64,000 bases of DNA from Bradyrhizobium sp. ISRA430 (GTDB lineage Bacteria > Pseudomonadota > Alphaproteobacteria > Rhizobiales > Xanthobacteraceae). The position numbers and the translations under genes are program-made. The notes under the pieces are model-generated. The model had not been told where the DNA came from. It saw only the letters and a program-made list of their open reading frames with translations, and did no database searches. The DNA lies in NCBI RefSeq assembly GCF_029909975.1, contig NZ_CP094516.1, forward strand, positions 7,108,501 to 7,172,500, read 5' to 3'. Positions 53,843 to 64,000 of the stretch are shown in pieces (the stretch's first letter is position 1; each line of letters starts with the position of its first letter).

Positions 53843-54751
53843 TCAGGCAGCCTGCCCAAGTGCGACCCTTTTGCAAAGACGAGCCAGCCATCGGCAAAAA
53901 GAACGCGCGATCTCGGGGTGCGCGCTGCGGTCTACGGCATAGGCGCGATATTGCATGCCACTTGGAGTGCGGGTGCCGGGGATGATTTGCAAAGCGCCCC
54001 CTCGCACGAGATCACTGACGATGATTTCCGGCGCGACAAGAAGGCATTTTCCTGTCATGACGGCCGGCAAAGCAAGATAGTTGTGATCATACCGCGCGCC
54101 CGCTCGTATGTCACTTGAAGACAGGTTCATGGCCCTCAGCCATGTCGGCAGGATGTCGGGACGTGATGTGATGTTCAGTATAGGGGTTGCGCGAACAATC
54201 GAGAGCTCTTTGCCCCCGACGAGAGTTGGCGGCCCGACGCACACCAGCTCCTCTTTGTAGATCTCCCAACTGTCGGCGGGTTCGACGACGGAAAGATCCC
54301 GTGTAATCAAAATATCGAAATCATCCGAAGATGTCGGCGGCGCCAGCGAGCTGACGATGTCCACGATAACGCCACCCGCTTCAGAAGAGAAAGCCTGCAG
54401 ATTTGGGATAAGAAGAGAGAAAGCAAAGGTTGATAGCGACGTGCGGACCACAATCCGATTCGTTCCTGCGCCTGCACGGCGTCGCATTCTCTTCGCGGTG
54501 AAGCTCACGGTTTCGAGCGGTTCAGACACTGCGTTTGCGAATAGCCTCCCGAACTCGGTCAAATCGCTGCGCCGTCCACGCCGCTCGATGAGATCAGCAC
54601 CCAGATAATCCCGCAGTACAGACAAATAGCGGCTGACCGAACTTTGCGTTGTTCCCAAAGTGGTGGCCGCGCGCGTGACGCTGCCTTCCCTGGCAACGGT
54701 CACAAACGCGCGGATGGCATTTAAAGGAACTTCATCGTCTTGAGTCGCCAT
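53843..54751 (-). CDS. LysR-family transcriptional regulator
   Basis: ATG 54751 (MATQDDEVPLNAIRAF) is preferred; the frame extends 9 codons further. 302 residues: N-terminal HTH (SVTRAATTLGTTQSSVSRYL, DLIERRGRRSDLTEFGRLF) and a periplasmic-binding-like effector domain (LVCVGPPTLVGGKELSIVRA, DHNYLALPAVMTGKCLLVAP). Intact. Target unknown; no divergent biosynthetic gene is adjacent. Confidence 0.93.
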   Translation of the reverse strand: MATQDDEVPLNAIRAFVTVAREGSVTRAATTLGTTQSSVSRYLSVLRDYLGADLIERRGRRSDLTEFGRLFANAVSEPLETVSFTAKRMRRRAGAGTNRIVVRTSLSTFAFSLLIPNLQAFSSEAGGVIVDIVSSLAPPTSSDDFDILITRDLSVVEPADSWEIYKEELVCVGPPTLVGGKELSIVRATPILNITSRPDILPTWLRAMNLSSSDIRAGARYDHNYLALPAVMTGKCLLVAPEIIVSDLVRGGALQIIPGTRTPSGMQYRAYAVDRSAHPEIARSFCRWLARLCKRVALGQAA

Positions 54752-54911
54752 TGTCTGCTCCGGCGCCAGAATGAACATCCATCACATTATTCGATGCCCA
54801 TAGCCGGATAGCCGCGTATCATGGGTCGGCCACGCACGAAATCCTCGTGGGAGCGTGATACCTGCGCCAGTACCGCACAAGATCTGCGTCTCAACTGGCG
54901 TTTGTCAGGGG

Positions 54912-55193
54912 CTAAGTCCTTTTGCCGCGCGCCGGCTTCGGCTTGCGACCTTTAGGTAAGGTTGCAGGTGGCGGCGCGCCCTTGGATGGCCGAACAAATA
55001 GCTCGGAGACAGCTACGCCGAGCGTCTCGGCAAGGCGATCGAGAAGGTCGATTGTCGGGTTCGCTTGTTGGCGCTCAAGTCCGCTCATGTAGGAGCGATC
55101 AACTCCTGCATCGTAAGCCAATTGCTCTTGCGGAATACCGCGCTGGACGCGGATCCGGCGCACATTGTAAGCCACAAGCGCACGAGCTCTCAT
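54912..55193 (-). CDS. XRE-family transcriptional regulator (paralogue 2)
   Basis: 93 residues, closely related to the gene at 51475: RIRVQRGIPQEQLAYDAGVD and RSYMSGLERQQANPTIDLLD, with a basic Lys/Pro-rich tail. It probably arose by duplication, and both copies look functional. Its upstream region shares the AAACCACTGGYTATA motif. Confidence 0.88.
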   Translation of the reverse strand: MRARALVAYNVRRIRVQRGIPQEQLAYDAGVDRSYMSGLERQQANPTIDLLDRLAETLGVAVSELFVRPSKGAPPPATLPKGRKPKPARGKRT

Positions 55194-55224
55194 GCGCGAA
55201 AGCAGCCATTTCGATGGTCATCAA

Positions 55225-55233
55225 ACCACTGGC
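55225..55233. promoter_or_regulatory. ACCACTGGC element upstream of XRE gene 2
   Basis: Second copy of the element described at 51788; here the palindrome is imperfect (last base C), 31 bp before the start codon. Confidence 0.5.
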
Positions 55234-56586
55234 TATAACCTACCTAAAAACATCACCGGATTGGAAGGTTTTAGATCGAATTATTCGATGCGTGCCACCG
55301 CATCGTCTTTCCCGGACGCGACTGGGGCGGCCCGTACAAGCGCCGGTATGTCGACCGTCTTTCAATTCGCGGCGGCGCAGGTTTTCCGGGCGCTGGCCGA
55401 AGCTCACCCGAACTGCTGCCTGGGCAGCGGTTCGATTCCGCTGCCCAACTCGCACGAACCGCCTCGAGGCAAGCAAAGATGCTGACCGAGCGAGGCGATG
55501 CTCCTCCATTGATCGAAATGGAGTTGCAGCTCCGATGAAATGAGCCGGCGCAAACTATCGCGATCGCAGCGACAGCCGTTCAGCCAAGGTTATAGTGGTC
55601 TTTATCCCTGGATCAGCGCAGACAGCGCGTTTCAGGGACCCTAATCTCGTTCATTCTCTGGACTCAGAGAATTTCGTCTACCGGTACAACATCTTTGTGG
55701 ACGTTCCGCACGCCGCCATCAGCCATGATAAGGAATTTTAGGCTCTCTCGTATGGGGCGACAATCAGGATGAGAGCGAAGTCTCACCTTGATCGCCGCCG
55801 CCCACTCTCGTCCGCTCAAGAGGCACGACGGCGAACTCTCTTAGCTGAGGCTCAAGGAACGCGCGCCGGTCGGGTTATCAAGTATAACGACCAGTTCAAA
55901 TCAAACGCGGTACGGCAAGTCGCAACCTACTTTGGCAGCAGCCATTGACTGCACAAGAGTGGCGTCCAGAGGGCAAAGTCTCGCAGTGTCGACTTGGAAC
56001 GCGCAGGCGATACCGCGAGGGCAAGCGGCGAGACGTCGCGAATTGGATCCGCCACTATCAAGTCGAACAGATGGCCACGCGTATCGTTACCCATGATGTA
56101 TGAGCCCGAACGAATTGGGATTCGGCGCGCGCTTGAGACTAGCTGAGAGGTTTCGGCTTGGGCGTTGTCCGGACCATTCGAACGCCGCGGGCCGGCATAC
56201 CCCAAGGTCACTCAGCTGAGAGACTTCGATGTTGCCGAGCGGTGCCAAGAGCGACGAGGGTGTCAGGAAAGAGTTGTTGCAAAACACGGAGAGCAGCGCA
56301 GACGCGACTGGCGCCATGGAAAGAATCCGATGCTGCTCCTGCCAGCCGCCATACTAGCGAAACTAGCGGGTGGCTCGGCGATCGGGCAGTGAAACCCTGA
56401 AAGCGCTGTTCCTGGCAGATGCCGCAAGCCTCTGTGGTCAGCCAAAGCTGGCCACCTTTGCTCCCGTGAGGGTCAAGCCGCTCGCGGTGCTATCAAGTAG
56501 TATGGTTGAGAGGTACCGCAGGGCACCTACCTGGTGGGCAAGCCTTCAAAGACGACGCTGTCCCTACCGTGCCAGCGACGTCAAAG

Positions 56587-56651
56587 GTTAACGGCGACGT
56601 GACTCGGCGCTCAGGCCCTGCAAAGCGCTGTCCCTGCCACGCGCCGCTAAC
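56587..56651. repeat. Inverted-ended repeat, copy 1
   Basis: 65 bp starting GTTAACGGCGACGTGACTCG, with CAAAGCGCTGTCCCTGCCAC inside, ending CGCCGCTAAC. The ends are inverted repeats of each other (GTTARCGGCG). Half units with GCGCTGTCCCT-like sequence occur nearby (about 56556 and 57090). Confidence 0.6.
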
Positions 56652-57123
56652 TGTGCCAGCCTTGCCCGATTCGGTATCAAGCCTGACACGTTGCCCCGTT
56701 CAGGGTGCTGCAAAGTTGTAGGCTTAGTACGACTGCCAATCACCTACCTGAATTGGTTGGATCGTCCGCTACTTTCTACGCTGGTCCGCTACCTCGCGGA
56801 GAAATTGGAGGTGCCCAGCATACTAAACCGCTCCGCTGCATGAAAAAGGCTTACACGCGGCCGCTCATGACAGAGCCCGAGAATGTTGGCGGTGTAAGAC
56901 GGGAGGCATGGAAGCGATCGCTTGAAAGACCACACGCGCCGCTAAATTAACGTCGTCAATCTCCCCCGGCACAAGCGAACCGGGTGTCCGTGCCTGAAAA
57001 AGCATGACAGTGCGGCTACCAGGGTCGTTTCTCCGACAGCGGAAGCAGCGCGGGCGCGACTCGGCGCCGGTCGATTGGGACTGGATCGGCGCTATCCCTG
57101 CCGCGCCTGCGCTGCAGATTGAG

Positions 57124-57191
57124 GTTAGCAGGAACGTGACTCGGCGCTGTCCCATTCTGGTAAGGCGCTGTCCCTACCACGCCTCGCTAAC
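57124..57191. repeat. Inverted-ended repeat, copy 2
   Basis: 68 bp starting GTTAGCAGGAACGTGACTCG and ending CCACGCCTCGCTAAC, clearly related to copy 1 over its whole length and in the same orientation. Confidence 0.6.
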
Positions 57192-59702
57192 CCTAACGGC
57201 TCTGTACTCAGGCTAGCTTTCCAAAAGCTGACGAACCTGTGCGGCAATTCACAAACAAGCGGCAGCTGTTGTGGCCGTGCGGACCCTGCTCACTGACGGC
57301 CGCTGACCGCCCATCAGCGCGCGCAGCCAAAAATGAAACCGATCGCTCCCAAGCCTGGCACAAAGTATTTTCTCTATCGACATAGGCGGGGGCAAGTACA
57401 GACTTCAGCGAGCCCGATCATCGCGACCAGAAAAATCGGTCTTAGAGCATGCGTGTGCGCACAGCATGATAATGCATTGGTAGGTTGTTCAGTTGAAGCA
57501 CCGGCCTCAGAGAGTGCGTGGTGCGCGCCAAATTCGTATTCACTTGGCCTCAATATTCGTGAAGGCCGCATCAGGCTGCGCAACGTGCTGTCGACCGTGC
57601 CGGACCAGTGTTGTGGGCGGGCAGCTTTGCCGTATACCCTGGCCATATCGCGTGTCCAATCGATGAGGTGGTCGGCCGGCGAGTTGTTCAAATGACGAAT
57701 ACACATTCGTTGACCGCATCGCCACAGCGGCAGGAAGTCGCAGTGGATTACGGTCTCCAAATAACGGCTGAGGAGCGGGTTCATCAGGCGCGAATAAGCT
57801 CAGGATCGTCAACCGGCCATCGATGAGTCGAGGCGATCTCACATGGCTCCGGGCCCGCGCCGCCAGAGCCTACGCCGTTTTCCGAGGTGCAGCCAACGCC
57901 ATCGACTCCGATCGGTTCGATGCGCCAGCATCGGGTCTGCGAACTAACGCGCGCCACCGCGTAACTATCGCATAAGAGTGCTGTCAATTGTCACTACCAG
58001 ATCTGGGTGTTTGGGGAAGCAGTACTTGCATCGTAAGGTTACGGAAAGGTCGGATGCACATATGCGTGTTCCCATCAAGCTTCGACGCGCAATGCCATGA
58101 CAAACATGAACCTCAGTTCCCAATCCTTTGCCGACGCATGCGCGCGACAGCGGACCGTCACCGACCAAAACTCACCAAATTTAGAGCACTGGTCCCGAGA
58201 CGTTCAGGTTTCCAGATAAGACGTGTCATGAAGCCAATAGCGCGGGTCGCAGCAGCAATAAAGCGCGCTCGGGCACTCTCCGATCTCGACCGGTGCTGCG
58301 CAATCTGGTGGCTCTATCGCCTCCATTTCGGCATCAACCGCGACGTGATGTTGGGCCTTGCCGCGGTCACGATCTCCCAGGAGAGATCCCGCTGCGGCAT
58401 TTAGGCCTCGTGACATCGGCCATTTTTCATGCGAGCGCTGGCACTGCCCAACCAAACCTGCCACCAAGTTGCGCGTTGGCTGGCAGACAAAAATCTCAGC
58501 CTCACGCCAAACGTCTCAAGTCTCCCCCAGCCACTAAGGTCGCAATCACATGTAGTACCGGCGGTCTGCCCGGGGGAACACACAATGGCGCCTGGAAATA
58601 CGGTGAGCAGACCGCAGAAGCCGAACTAAGCATCAGCAGGCTGAGAATTGTGGGCTGGATGATGCTGCTCATGCACTCCAGCATCGTTGAATTGACGGGC
58701 CCTGAGCGGAGAGCGCCAAAATCCGACCGCTTGATTTGTAAAGTCTGCCGATCGGGAGCAAGGACGCGACGCTCGCATTTCACCAGATGATCTCAAGCGG
58801 AAAGGAATATGCCGCGCCCGAGACCGCAAAGGCCGTATAAAGTGGTCGAGTAGCTCATCAAGCAAGTCTGGCGAGCGCATTGCGATGGATTAATCCTGCC
58901 GCAGAGGCCCGTGGGCAGGCTGCGTCTCTGTCGATCGAAGTCTCCGTGAGCCATTCGTCCCTGCGGACGGCCAACAGTTCAACCGTCCGCCGCTCGGGAA
59001 ATATGCCCTCGGCCCCTATCCACAGCGGTTTGTGCTCGCCCCCGGGGCGCTACGCGATGATACGACGCCTCGGTTTCCAGCTCGCGTTATCCAAAGTCAT
59101 AAATCAATCTCCGTTGACTAACGGCCAAATAGGCGGAGCTATTCGGATTTAGGTGACGAGGTGATCGGGCGCTTTGCCGGTGCCAGCACTTGGATGACCT
59201 CAAGGCGGTGCTTGGGACTGCTGCTGCGAACTTCGATAACTCGTTGTAATGTTGAGGCGCCGCCGGGGCCCTGTTGCGGCGATCACCGGCTTGAACACCA
59301 TCGGTCTGGCGGTGGTTACGGTAAGAAGCCTTTCGTCCGTACAAGCTGTATCGCCGGGGTGGCCAACACGCTCTCGATGGGTTGGTGGTGCCGGCTCAAG
59401 GGCCGGGAAATCGGACAACTACGCTCATCACAAGCCGTAACGAGCCTGTGGGCGCGTTGATTGCGAGGGCCATGCAGACGATGGCAGGTCCACTACAGGA
59501 GTTGGTAGGTGCCAAAGTGGACGCGCCGTCCTAGCGTCCTCCTGTTCCTCTGCCGATCACCGAGCCAGAAGCGAACACCGGAAAGCTCATACGGACAAAA
59601 CCTTACGACGTGCGGAATCAGGGTGGCTGCGCATGCACACCTCGATGACGAGCTCCGGCGTTCCGATTCGGGCGCCGAAGAAGGCGACGAATGGCGGGGC
59701 GC

Positions 59703-62700
59703 GTGACTACGGAAAATGAATCAGCCAAGAAGCAGTCTATGGAACGTCAACCGGTTGACGCGATCACGGCGATCAATCGGCTTGCAGGTTCGGATCCGGA
59801 GAGAGTTGCGCTGAGGCGCGGCGCAGACGAACTCACATATGAGGCGCTACGATCAAGATCGGATGCCCTTGCAAGGACCTTACGAGAGCAGGGTGCTCGC
59901 GGCGCGGTTGTCGGCTATTGGGGAGGGCGGAACCTCGACTGGGCGACGGCGGTCATCGCAATTTTGAAAGCTGGATCAACTTACCTACCGCTCGATCCAT
60001 CGCTGCCGGCTTCCCGTACATCATTCATGATCGAGCAGAGCCGCTGCGCTTTGTTGATGGGCCGAGACCGGCCGGAATCGCTCAGCCTATTCCAGGAGAG
60101 CAGCAAAGCAGCTCCTCAATTCGTAGCTATAGAGGCGGCACTGCGCCGGGTGCAGACCTCGTCTGTTGTGCCATCGCCGAACGTGGATGGACTTGCCTAT
60201 ATTCTGTTTACGTCTGGTTCGACGGGCCAGCCTAAGGGCGCAATGATCGAGCGCGCCGGCCTAAACAATCATTTGGCGGCAAAGATCGATGCTCTAAGTC
60301 TCACTCGGACGGATTGCGTCGCGCAAACGGCATCGCACTGCTTTGATATCTCGCTTTGGCAGCTTCTCTCTGGGCTTTGCGTCGGAGCCTCTACATCAAT
60401 CATCGATGATGCGACACTGAGATCGCCGTCATCGCTCCTTCAAGCAATTCAACGATGCGGCGCTACGGTCGTCCAATTCGTTCCGTCGATGTTGGCAGTG
60501 TTTGTTGAATATCTGCAATCGCTTGCCGCGGCAGAGCGAGCCATGGACGGCTTGCGGATTATTTCTACGGTCGGAGAACCTCTAACGCCCGGATTGGCGC
60601 GTGCGTGGCTCGCCTTGTATCCCCGCGTTTCCATTCTCAATCATTACGGGCCGACCGAGTGCGCCGACGGCGTGACGCATCATCTGGTTTCTGTGCCGCC
60701 TGCGCTGGCTGAGCCTTATGTGTCGATCGGCAGGCCAATTCAAAACGTTGAGGTTTATGTCGCGGACGGACCACGGCTCTGCAATGTAGGAGAAGTCGGC
60801 GAAATCTGTGTTAGCGGCGTCGGTGTCGCTGCCGGTTACGTCAATGACCATGTCCGCACCAAGGATGCGTTTGGGCCAAACCCGTTCTCAAACGACCTGT
60901 CCTTCCAGCGGTTATATCGGACCGGTGATCTTGGGCGCCTCCGTTCCGACGGCCTTTTGGAATGTCTAGGTCGACGGGATCGTCAGGTCAAAATTCGCGG
61001 GCACAGAATTGAGCTGGGAGAAATCGAAGCTCGTTTGTCCGCTCATCCCTTGGTGCATGGCGCCGTCGCAGTCGCCTCTGCCTGCGCAGGTGTAAAGCTT
61101 ACGGCGCGAGATATAGCTGGGTCGGAGGCCCAAGCCGAATCGCGGCGGCTGGTAGCGTATGTGTCGGCTCCAGCTGAACTGGCGGAAAGCGACCTTCAGA
61201 ATTTTCTTGCTGAGGCACTCCCCAGCTACATGCTTCCGGAAAGAATCATCCGCGTCAGCAGTATTCCACTGACCAGGAACGGAAAGGTCGACTTTGCAGC
61301 ATTGCCTGACCCGGGGAGTGTTCGGCCGTTATTATCAACGCCCTTCGAGGAGCCGCAATCAGACCTCGAGGTCCGGCTACGTCAAATCTGGTCCAGCATT
61401 TTGCGTATCGAGAACATAGGTGTGAATGACCAATTCATAAGCCTTGGCGGAGACTCGCTCCGCGCAATGCTTATATTGGGACAGTTGCAGACCTTGCTCG
61501 GAGTGAGAGCGGATTTCAGACTGGTCCTGAATGGCACAATTCGATCCCTTGCCGCTTCGATCGAGGCTCGCACTGAGTTCAATCCATGCACGGCTTTGAC
61601 CTGCCGAAAGCTAAACCGATCACCTCTGACGCACCTCCAGGAGCACCTTTGGTTTCTGGCACAGCTCGATCCATCTGCGCGGAACTACATCATTCAAGGC
61701 GGGCTGCGGATTAAGGGAAACATCGATTTAGCTCGGTTCAATCGCGCCTGGACCGAGGTCATTCATGCCCACCAGGCATTTTCGGCGCGCTTTATCGACG
61801 AAGACGGTCCGGTTCAATGCTTTGATGCTTCGCCATGCACCAATCTTGAATTGATCGATGCATCTCATCTCACCTCCTCCGAGGCTGAGGAGCTCATCGC
61901 ACAGTTTCGGCGAACGGAGCTGAAAGAAAATTTCGATCTCGCACAGGGCCACTTGTTTCGCGCGCGCATGGTCCAGTGTGGTCCCGACAATCATCTCATA
62001 TTGATCACCGCTCACGAAATCATCCTCGATGCCTGGTCGATTTCTGTTCTGCTCAGAGATCTTCAGCAGAGATATTTAGATCCCGTGGCGCCTTGGCCAG
62101 AAAACCGTGCATCACTCTCGGGCTACGCGGCGTGGGAAAAACAACACGTTTCTCCAGAGGCGCTGGAGAACCAACGTCACTATTGGCGTCGTCAGATTGG
62201 TGATGATCCGCCGGTGCTTTCGCTTGGAACGGGACGAGCGCGCCCGCAGACTAATTCATACCGCGGCGCCTCGCATCCAGTGCTGCTTGGCAGCGAGTTA
62301 TCCAGTCGGGTAAGAGAATTCGCGCGCCGAAATGGCTGCACCACGTCGACAACACTGCTGGCGTGCTTCCAGCTGCTGCTACGAATGTATAGCGGTCAGG
62401 ACGATATTGTCGTCGGCATGCCACACGCTGTACGGGATCAACCTGGCAGTGCCGACATCATCGGCTTTTTCCTGAATATGCTGCCGATCCGTGCCGCGAT
62501 CGATGCCGGTCAATCCTTTGCTGCTCATGCCACGCGCATCCAGGGCCTGGTCAGCGATGCCATCGCAAATTCGGCCTATCCATTCGGATGGGTGGTCAGG
62601 GATACAAGGTTATGTCGCGAACCTGGGCGATCACCGATCTTCCAGGTCATGTTCAACATGTACTCCGAAGCCGCCGAGCCACTTGGTCAAGACGAGTTGG

Positions 62701-64000
62701 CTCTGACATTCCGCGAGTACGACACAGGCTATGTTAAATTCGACTTAACACTGTACGCGCAAGATCAGGGCGATGAAATTGCGCTCCAGCTGGCGTATGC
62801 GGAAGACATATTCTCGACTGATCTGGCTGTTCGCATGGCCAACAATCTGCGCTGTCTGATTGCCGCCTGCGTTGATAAACCGCTTGTGCCCATTGAGGAA
62901 CTAAGCTGCCTCAGCGCCTCAGACCTCACTATACTGGATTCGCTGGATGGGTCGACCCAACGATATGAATCTGAATGTCCGCTTGTTGAAGCCTTCGAGC
63001 AGATCAGCGTCTCTAATCACGGCAAAGTAGCATATTTTGGCGAGTTCGGGGAGGTCACGTTTGGCCAGCTGCGTGAGCGCGTAGTAGCTATCCGCTCGTT
63101 ACTGCGGGATATGCAGGTGGGGGCCGGCGATCTGGTCGCCATGCTTGTTGACCGATCGCCGGACGTTGCCGCTGTCATGCTTGCGGCGCGAGGCTTGGAT
63201 GCTGTTGTTGTGCCGATAGCTCCGGAATATCCGCGTGATCGGATCCAACATATCCTGCGAGATAGTGAGCCAAAGCTCTTGGTTCACGCGAATATCACGA
63301 AGCCTGGCTTTGAGATACCGTCGATTTGTCTGTTGACCTTAGAAACGTGCAGTGTGTCGAGGGATGATTTCGCGCCTAGCGACACACCGTCGGATCACCG
63401 AATTGCGAACCTCATATACACGTCCTCCTCAACGGGCCGCGCGAAGGGAGTTCTTATACCAGAAGCGGCCATTCTCAACCGGCTGAACTGGATGTGGCGG
63501 TGTTTTCCCTTCGATGGTACCGACGTCATGGTTATCCAGAAGTCCGCCTGTCTTGTTGCGTCCGCTTGGGAGTATTTTGGTGGGCTTCTGAGAGGTGTGC
63601 CCACGCTGATCCTCACCCAAGGGCAGGTGCTAGATCCGGATCTGTTGTTGTGCAGTTTGGCAAAACATCGCGTGACACGCTTTTTTGCCTCTCCGCCAGT
63701 CCTGTCCGGTCTCATTGGGTCCCAGGAACGGCAACCGCAAAGGACCGCCTTGAGATTGGTCACGAGCAGTGCCGAACCGATGCCTTCCTCGCTGCCCGCT
63801 CGCTGGCGTGAGGCTTTTCCGGGCGTGCCGTTGTGGAACTTCTATGGTGCGACGGAATGTGCGTCCAATGCAGCCGTGCACGAAACATCGGATGCCGATG
63901 ACAACTCGGCGCTCATCCCAGTGGGGCGGCCAATCGACAACGTCAAACTCTACGTGCTCGATTCACGATTGAGGAGAGTGCCTGTGGGAGCCGCCGGCGA
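59703..64000 (+). CDS. Second NRPS, N-terminal part: A-PCP-C-A (runs off the window)
   Basis: GTG 59703 overlaps an upstream stop (GTGA); ATG 59739 is the alternative start. 1432 residues are visible with no interruption. A1 (~25-500): FTSGSTGQPKG near 170, YRTGDLGRLRSDG and RGHRIELGEIE; its specificity residues read DIWSSVHD, which I cannot assign. PCP serine S585 (LGGDSLRAM). C domain (~630-1060): the active motif reads HEIILDA (from H771) instead of HHxxxDG. A2 (from ~1090): YTSSSTGRAKG and NFYGATE; residues VAWVTSFS, with Val where alpha-amino-acid-activating domains have Asp235. Starting with A and no upstream C marks an initiation module. The gene is unrelated to the operon at 1-24638 and lies beyond the gene-poor zone. 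Confidence 0.93.
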   Translation, partial: MTTENESAKKQSMERQPVDAITAINRLAGSDPERVALRRGADELTYEALRSRSDALARTLREQGARGAVVGYWGGRNLDWATAVIAILKAGSTYLPLDPSLPASRTSFMIEQSRCALLMGRDRPESLSLFQESSKAAPQFVAIEAALRRVQTSSVVPSPNVDGLAYILFTSGSTGQPKGAMIERAGLNNHLAAKIDALSLTRTDCVAQTASHCFDISLWQLLSGLCVGASTSIIDDATLRSPSSLLQAIQRCGATVVQFVPSMLAVFVEYLQSLAAAERAMDGLRIISTVGEPLTPGLARAWLALYPRVSILNHYGPTECADGVTHHLVSVPPALAEPYVSIGRPIQNVEVYVADGPRLCNVGEVGEICVSGVGVAAGYVNDHVRTKDAFGPNPFSNDLSFQRLYRTGDLGRLRSDGLLECLGRRDRQVKIRGHRIELGEIEARLSAHPLVHGAVAVASACAGVKLTARDIAGSEAQAESRRLVAYVSAPAELAESDLQNFLAEALPSYMLPERIIRVSSIPLTRNGKVDFAALPDPGSVRPLLSTPFEEPQSDLEVRLRQIWSSILRIENIGVNDQFISLGGDSLRAMLILGQLQTLLGVRADFRLVLNGTIRSLAASIEARTEFNPCTALTCRKLNRSPLTHLQEHLWFLAQLDPSARNYIIQGGLRIKGNIDLARFNRAWTEVIHAHQAFSARFIDEDGPVQCFDASPCTNLELIDASHLTSSEAEELIAQFRRTELKENFDLAQGHLFRARMVQCGPDNHLILITAHEIILDAWSISVLLRDLQQRYLDPVAPWPENRASLSGYAAWEKQHVSPEALENQRHYWRRQIGDDPPVLSLGTGRARPQTNSYRGASHPVLLGSELSSRVREFARRNGCTTSTTLLACFQLLLRMYSGQDDIVVGMPHAVRDQPGSADIIGFFLNMLPIRAAIDAGQSFAAHATRIQGLVSDAIANSAYPFGWVVRDTRLCREPGRSPIFQVMFNMYSEAAEPLGQDELALTFREYDTGYVKFDLTLYAQDQGDEIALQLAYAEDIFSTDLAVRMANNLRCLIAACVDKPLVPIEELSCLSASDLTILDSLDGSTQRYESECPLVEAFEQISVSNHGKVAYFGEFGEVTFGQLRERVVAIRSLLRDMQVGAGDLVAMLVDRSPDVAAVMLAARGLDAVVVPIAPEYPRDRIQHILRDSEPKLLVHANITKPGFEIPSICLLTLETCSVSRDDFAPSDTPSDHRIANLIYTSSSTGRAKGVLIPEAAILNRLNWMWRCFPFDGTDVMVIQKSACLVASAWEYFGGLLRGVPTLILTQGQVLDPDLLLCSLAKHRVTRFFASPPVLSGLIGSQERQPQRTALRLVTSSAEPMPSSLPARWREAFPGVPLWNFYGATECASNAAVHETSDADDNSALIPVGRPIDNVKLYVLDSRLRRVPVGAAG

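Larger units (their letters stand above)
55234..59702. other. 4.4-kb gene-poor region
   Basis: No frame longer than ~165 codons and none with a recognisable domain or a good ribosome-binding site. A few stretches look like heavily eroded coding sequence (around 55850-56390 and 58990-59120, plus strand). A 65-codon frame (59509-59706) ends in a GTGA overlap with the following NRPS start, but its sequence resembles nothing I know. One repeat family is present (next entries). Confidence 0.5.

Noticed and set aside
55234..59702. CRISPR array, because of repeated short motifs
   Set aside because: The repeats are few, diverged, unevenly spaced and have no spacers; no cas gene is present.
59509..59706. 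65-codon gene translationally coupled to the second NRPS
   Set aside because: The GTGA overlap is suggestive, but the sequence has no family resemblance (not MbtH-like) and sits in eroded DNA.
1..64000. tRNA genes or att sites of the putative island
   Set aside because: I found no cloverleaf-like sequence or tRNA 3' end repeat that I could defend by eye.

Overview
The window looks like part of a symbiosis island or degraded integrative element of a Rhizobiales alphaproteobacterium, most likely Bradyrhizobium or a relative. Reasons: high GC, relics of at least four IS families (IS3, IS110, IS630, IS66), many small rhizobial-type genes broken by frameshifts, and a DUF6499/DUF2285 pair resembling the excision activator FseA of Mesorhizobium symbiosis ICEs. 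The genus is an inference; no rRNA, tRNA or housekeeping marker is present.

Region 1 (1-24638, all plus strand) is an intact natural-product operon. It holds the end of an NRPS protein with two heterocyclization (Cy) domains, then a 3943-residue NRPS/trans-AT PKS (A(Cys)-PCP-KS-DH-KR-ACP-KS-DH*-KR-ACP-TE). Next come a SAP-domain protein, an acyl/aryl-CoA ligase fused to an OsmC domain, a cobalamin-type radical SAM enzyme, a GriH/GriI-like pair that would make 3-amino-4-hydroxybenzoate, an HpaB-type flavin hydroxylase, a SagB-type thiazoline oxidase and an Sfp-type phosphopantetheinyl transferase. Together they predict an aminohydroxybenzoyl-thiazol(in)e polyketide. No acyltransferase is in the window, so malonyl loading must be in trans.

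Region 2 (24639-37900) is a graveyard of mobile elements and accessory genes: an IS3 copy interrupted by an IS110 relic, a membrane alpha/beta hydrolase, a dienelactone-hydrolase-like protein, a hipBA locus whose hipA is cut by an IS3 fragment, and a potassium-channel gene split by an IS630 element.

Region 3 (37910-40229) is a compact RiPP-like locus on the minus strand: a Nif11-leader precursor ending in a 16-residue Val/Ile/Leu/Ala tail, followed by a PoyD-type radical SAM epimerase. I consider this and region 1 the most interesting content.

Region 4 (40600-55200) has an IS66 relic, broken small genes, an intact Fic protein, a dead 3'-5' exonuclease gene (partly duplicated 8.8 kb upstream), an SRAP pseudogene, a degenerate TauD-like protein, two paralogous XRE regulators sharing an upstream motif, a QseM-like DUF2285 protein and an FseA-like gene needing a +1 frameshift, and a LysR regulator.

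Region 5 (55194-59702) is almost gene-free and carries a diverged inverted-ended repeat. Region 6 (59703-64000) is the start of a second, independent NRPS (A-PCP-C-A...) that runs off the window.
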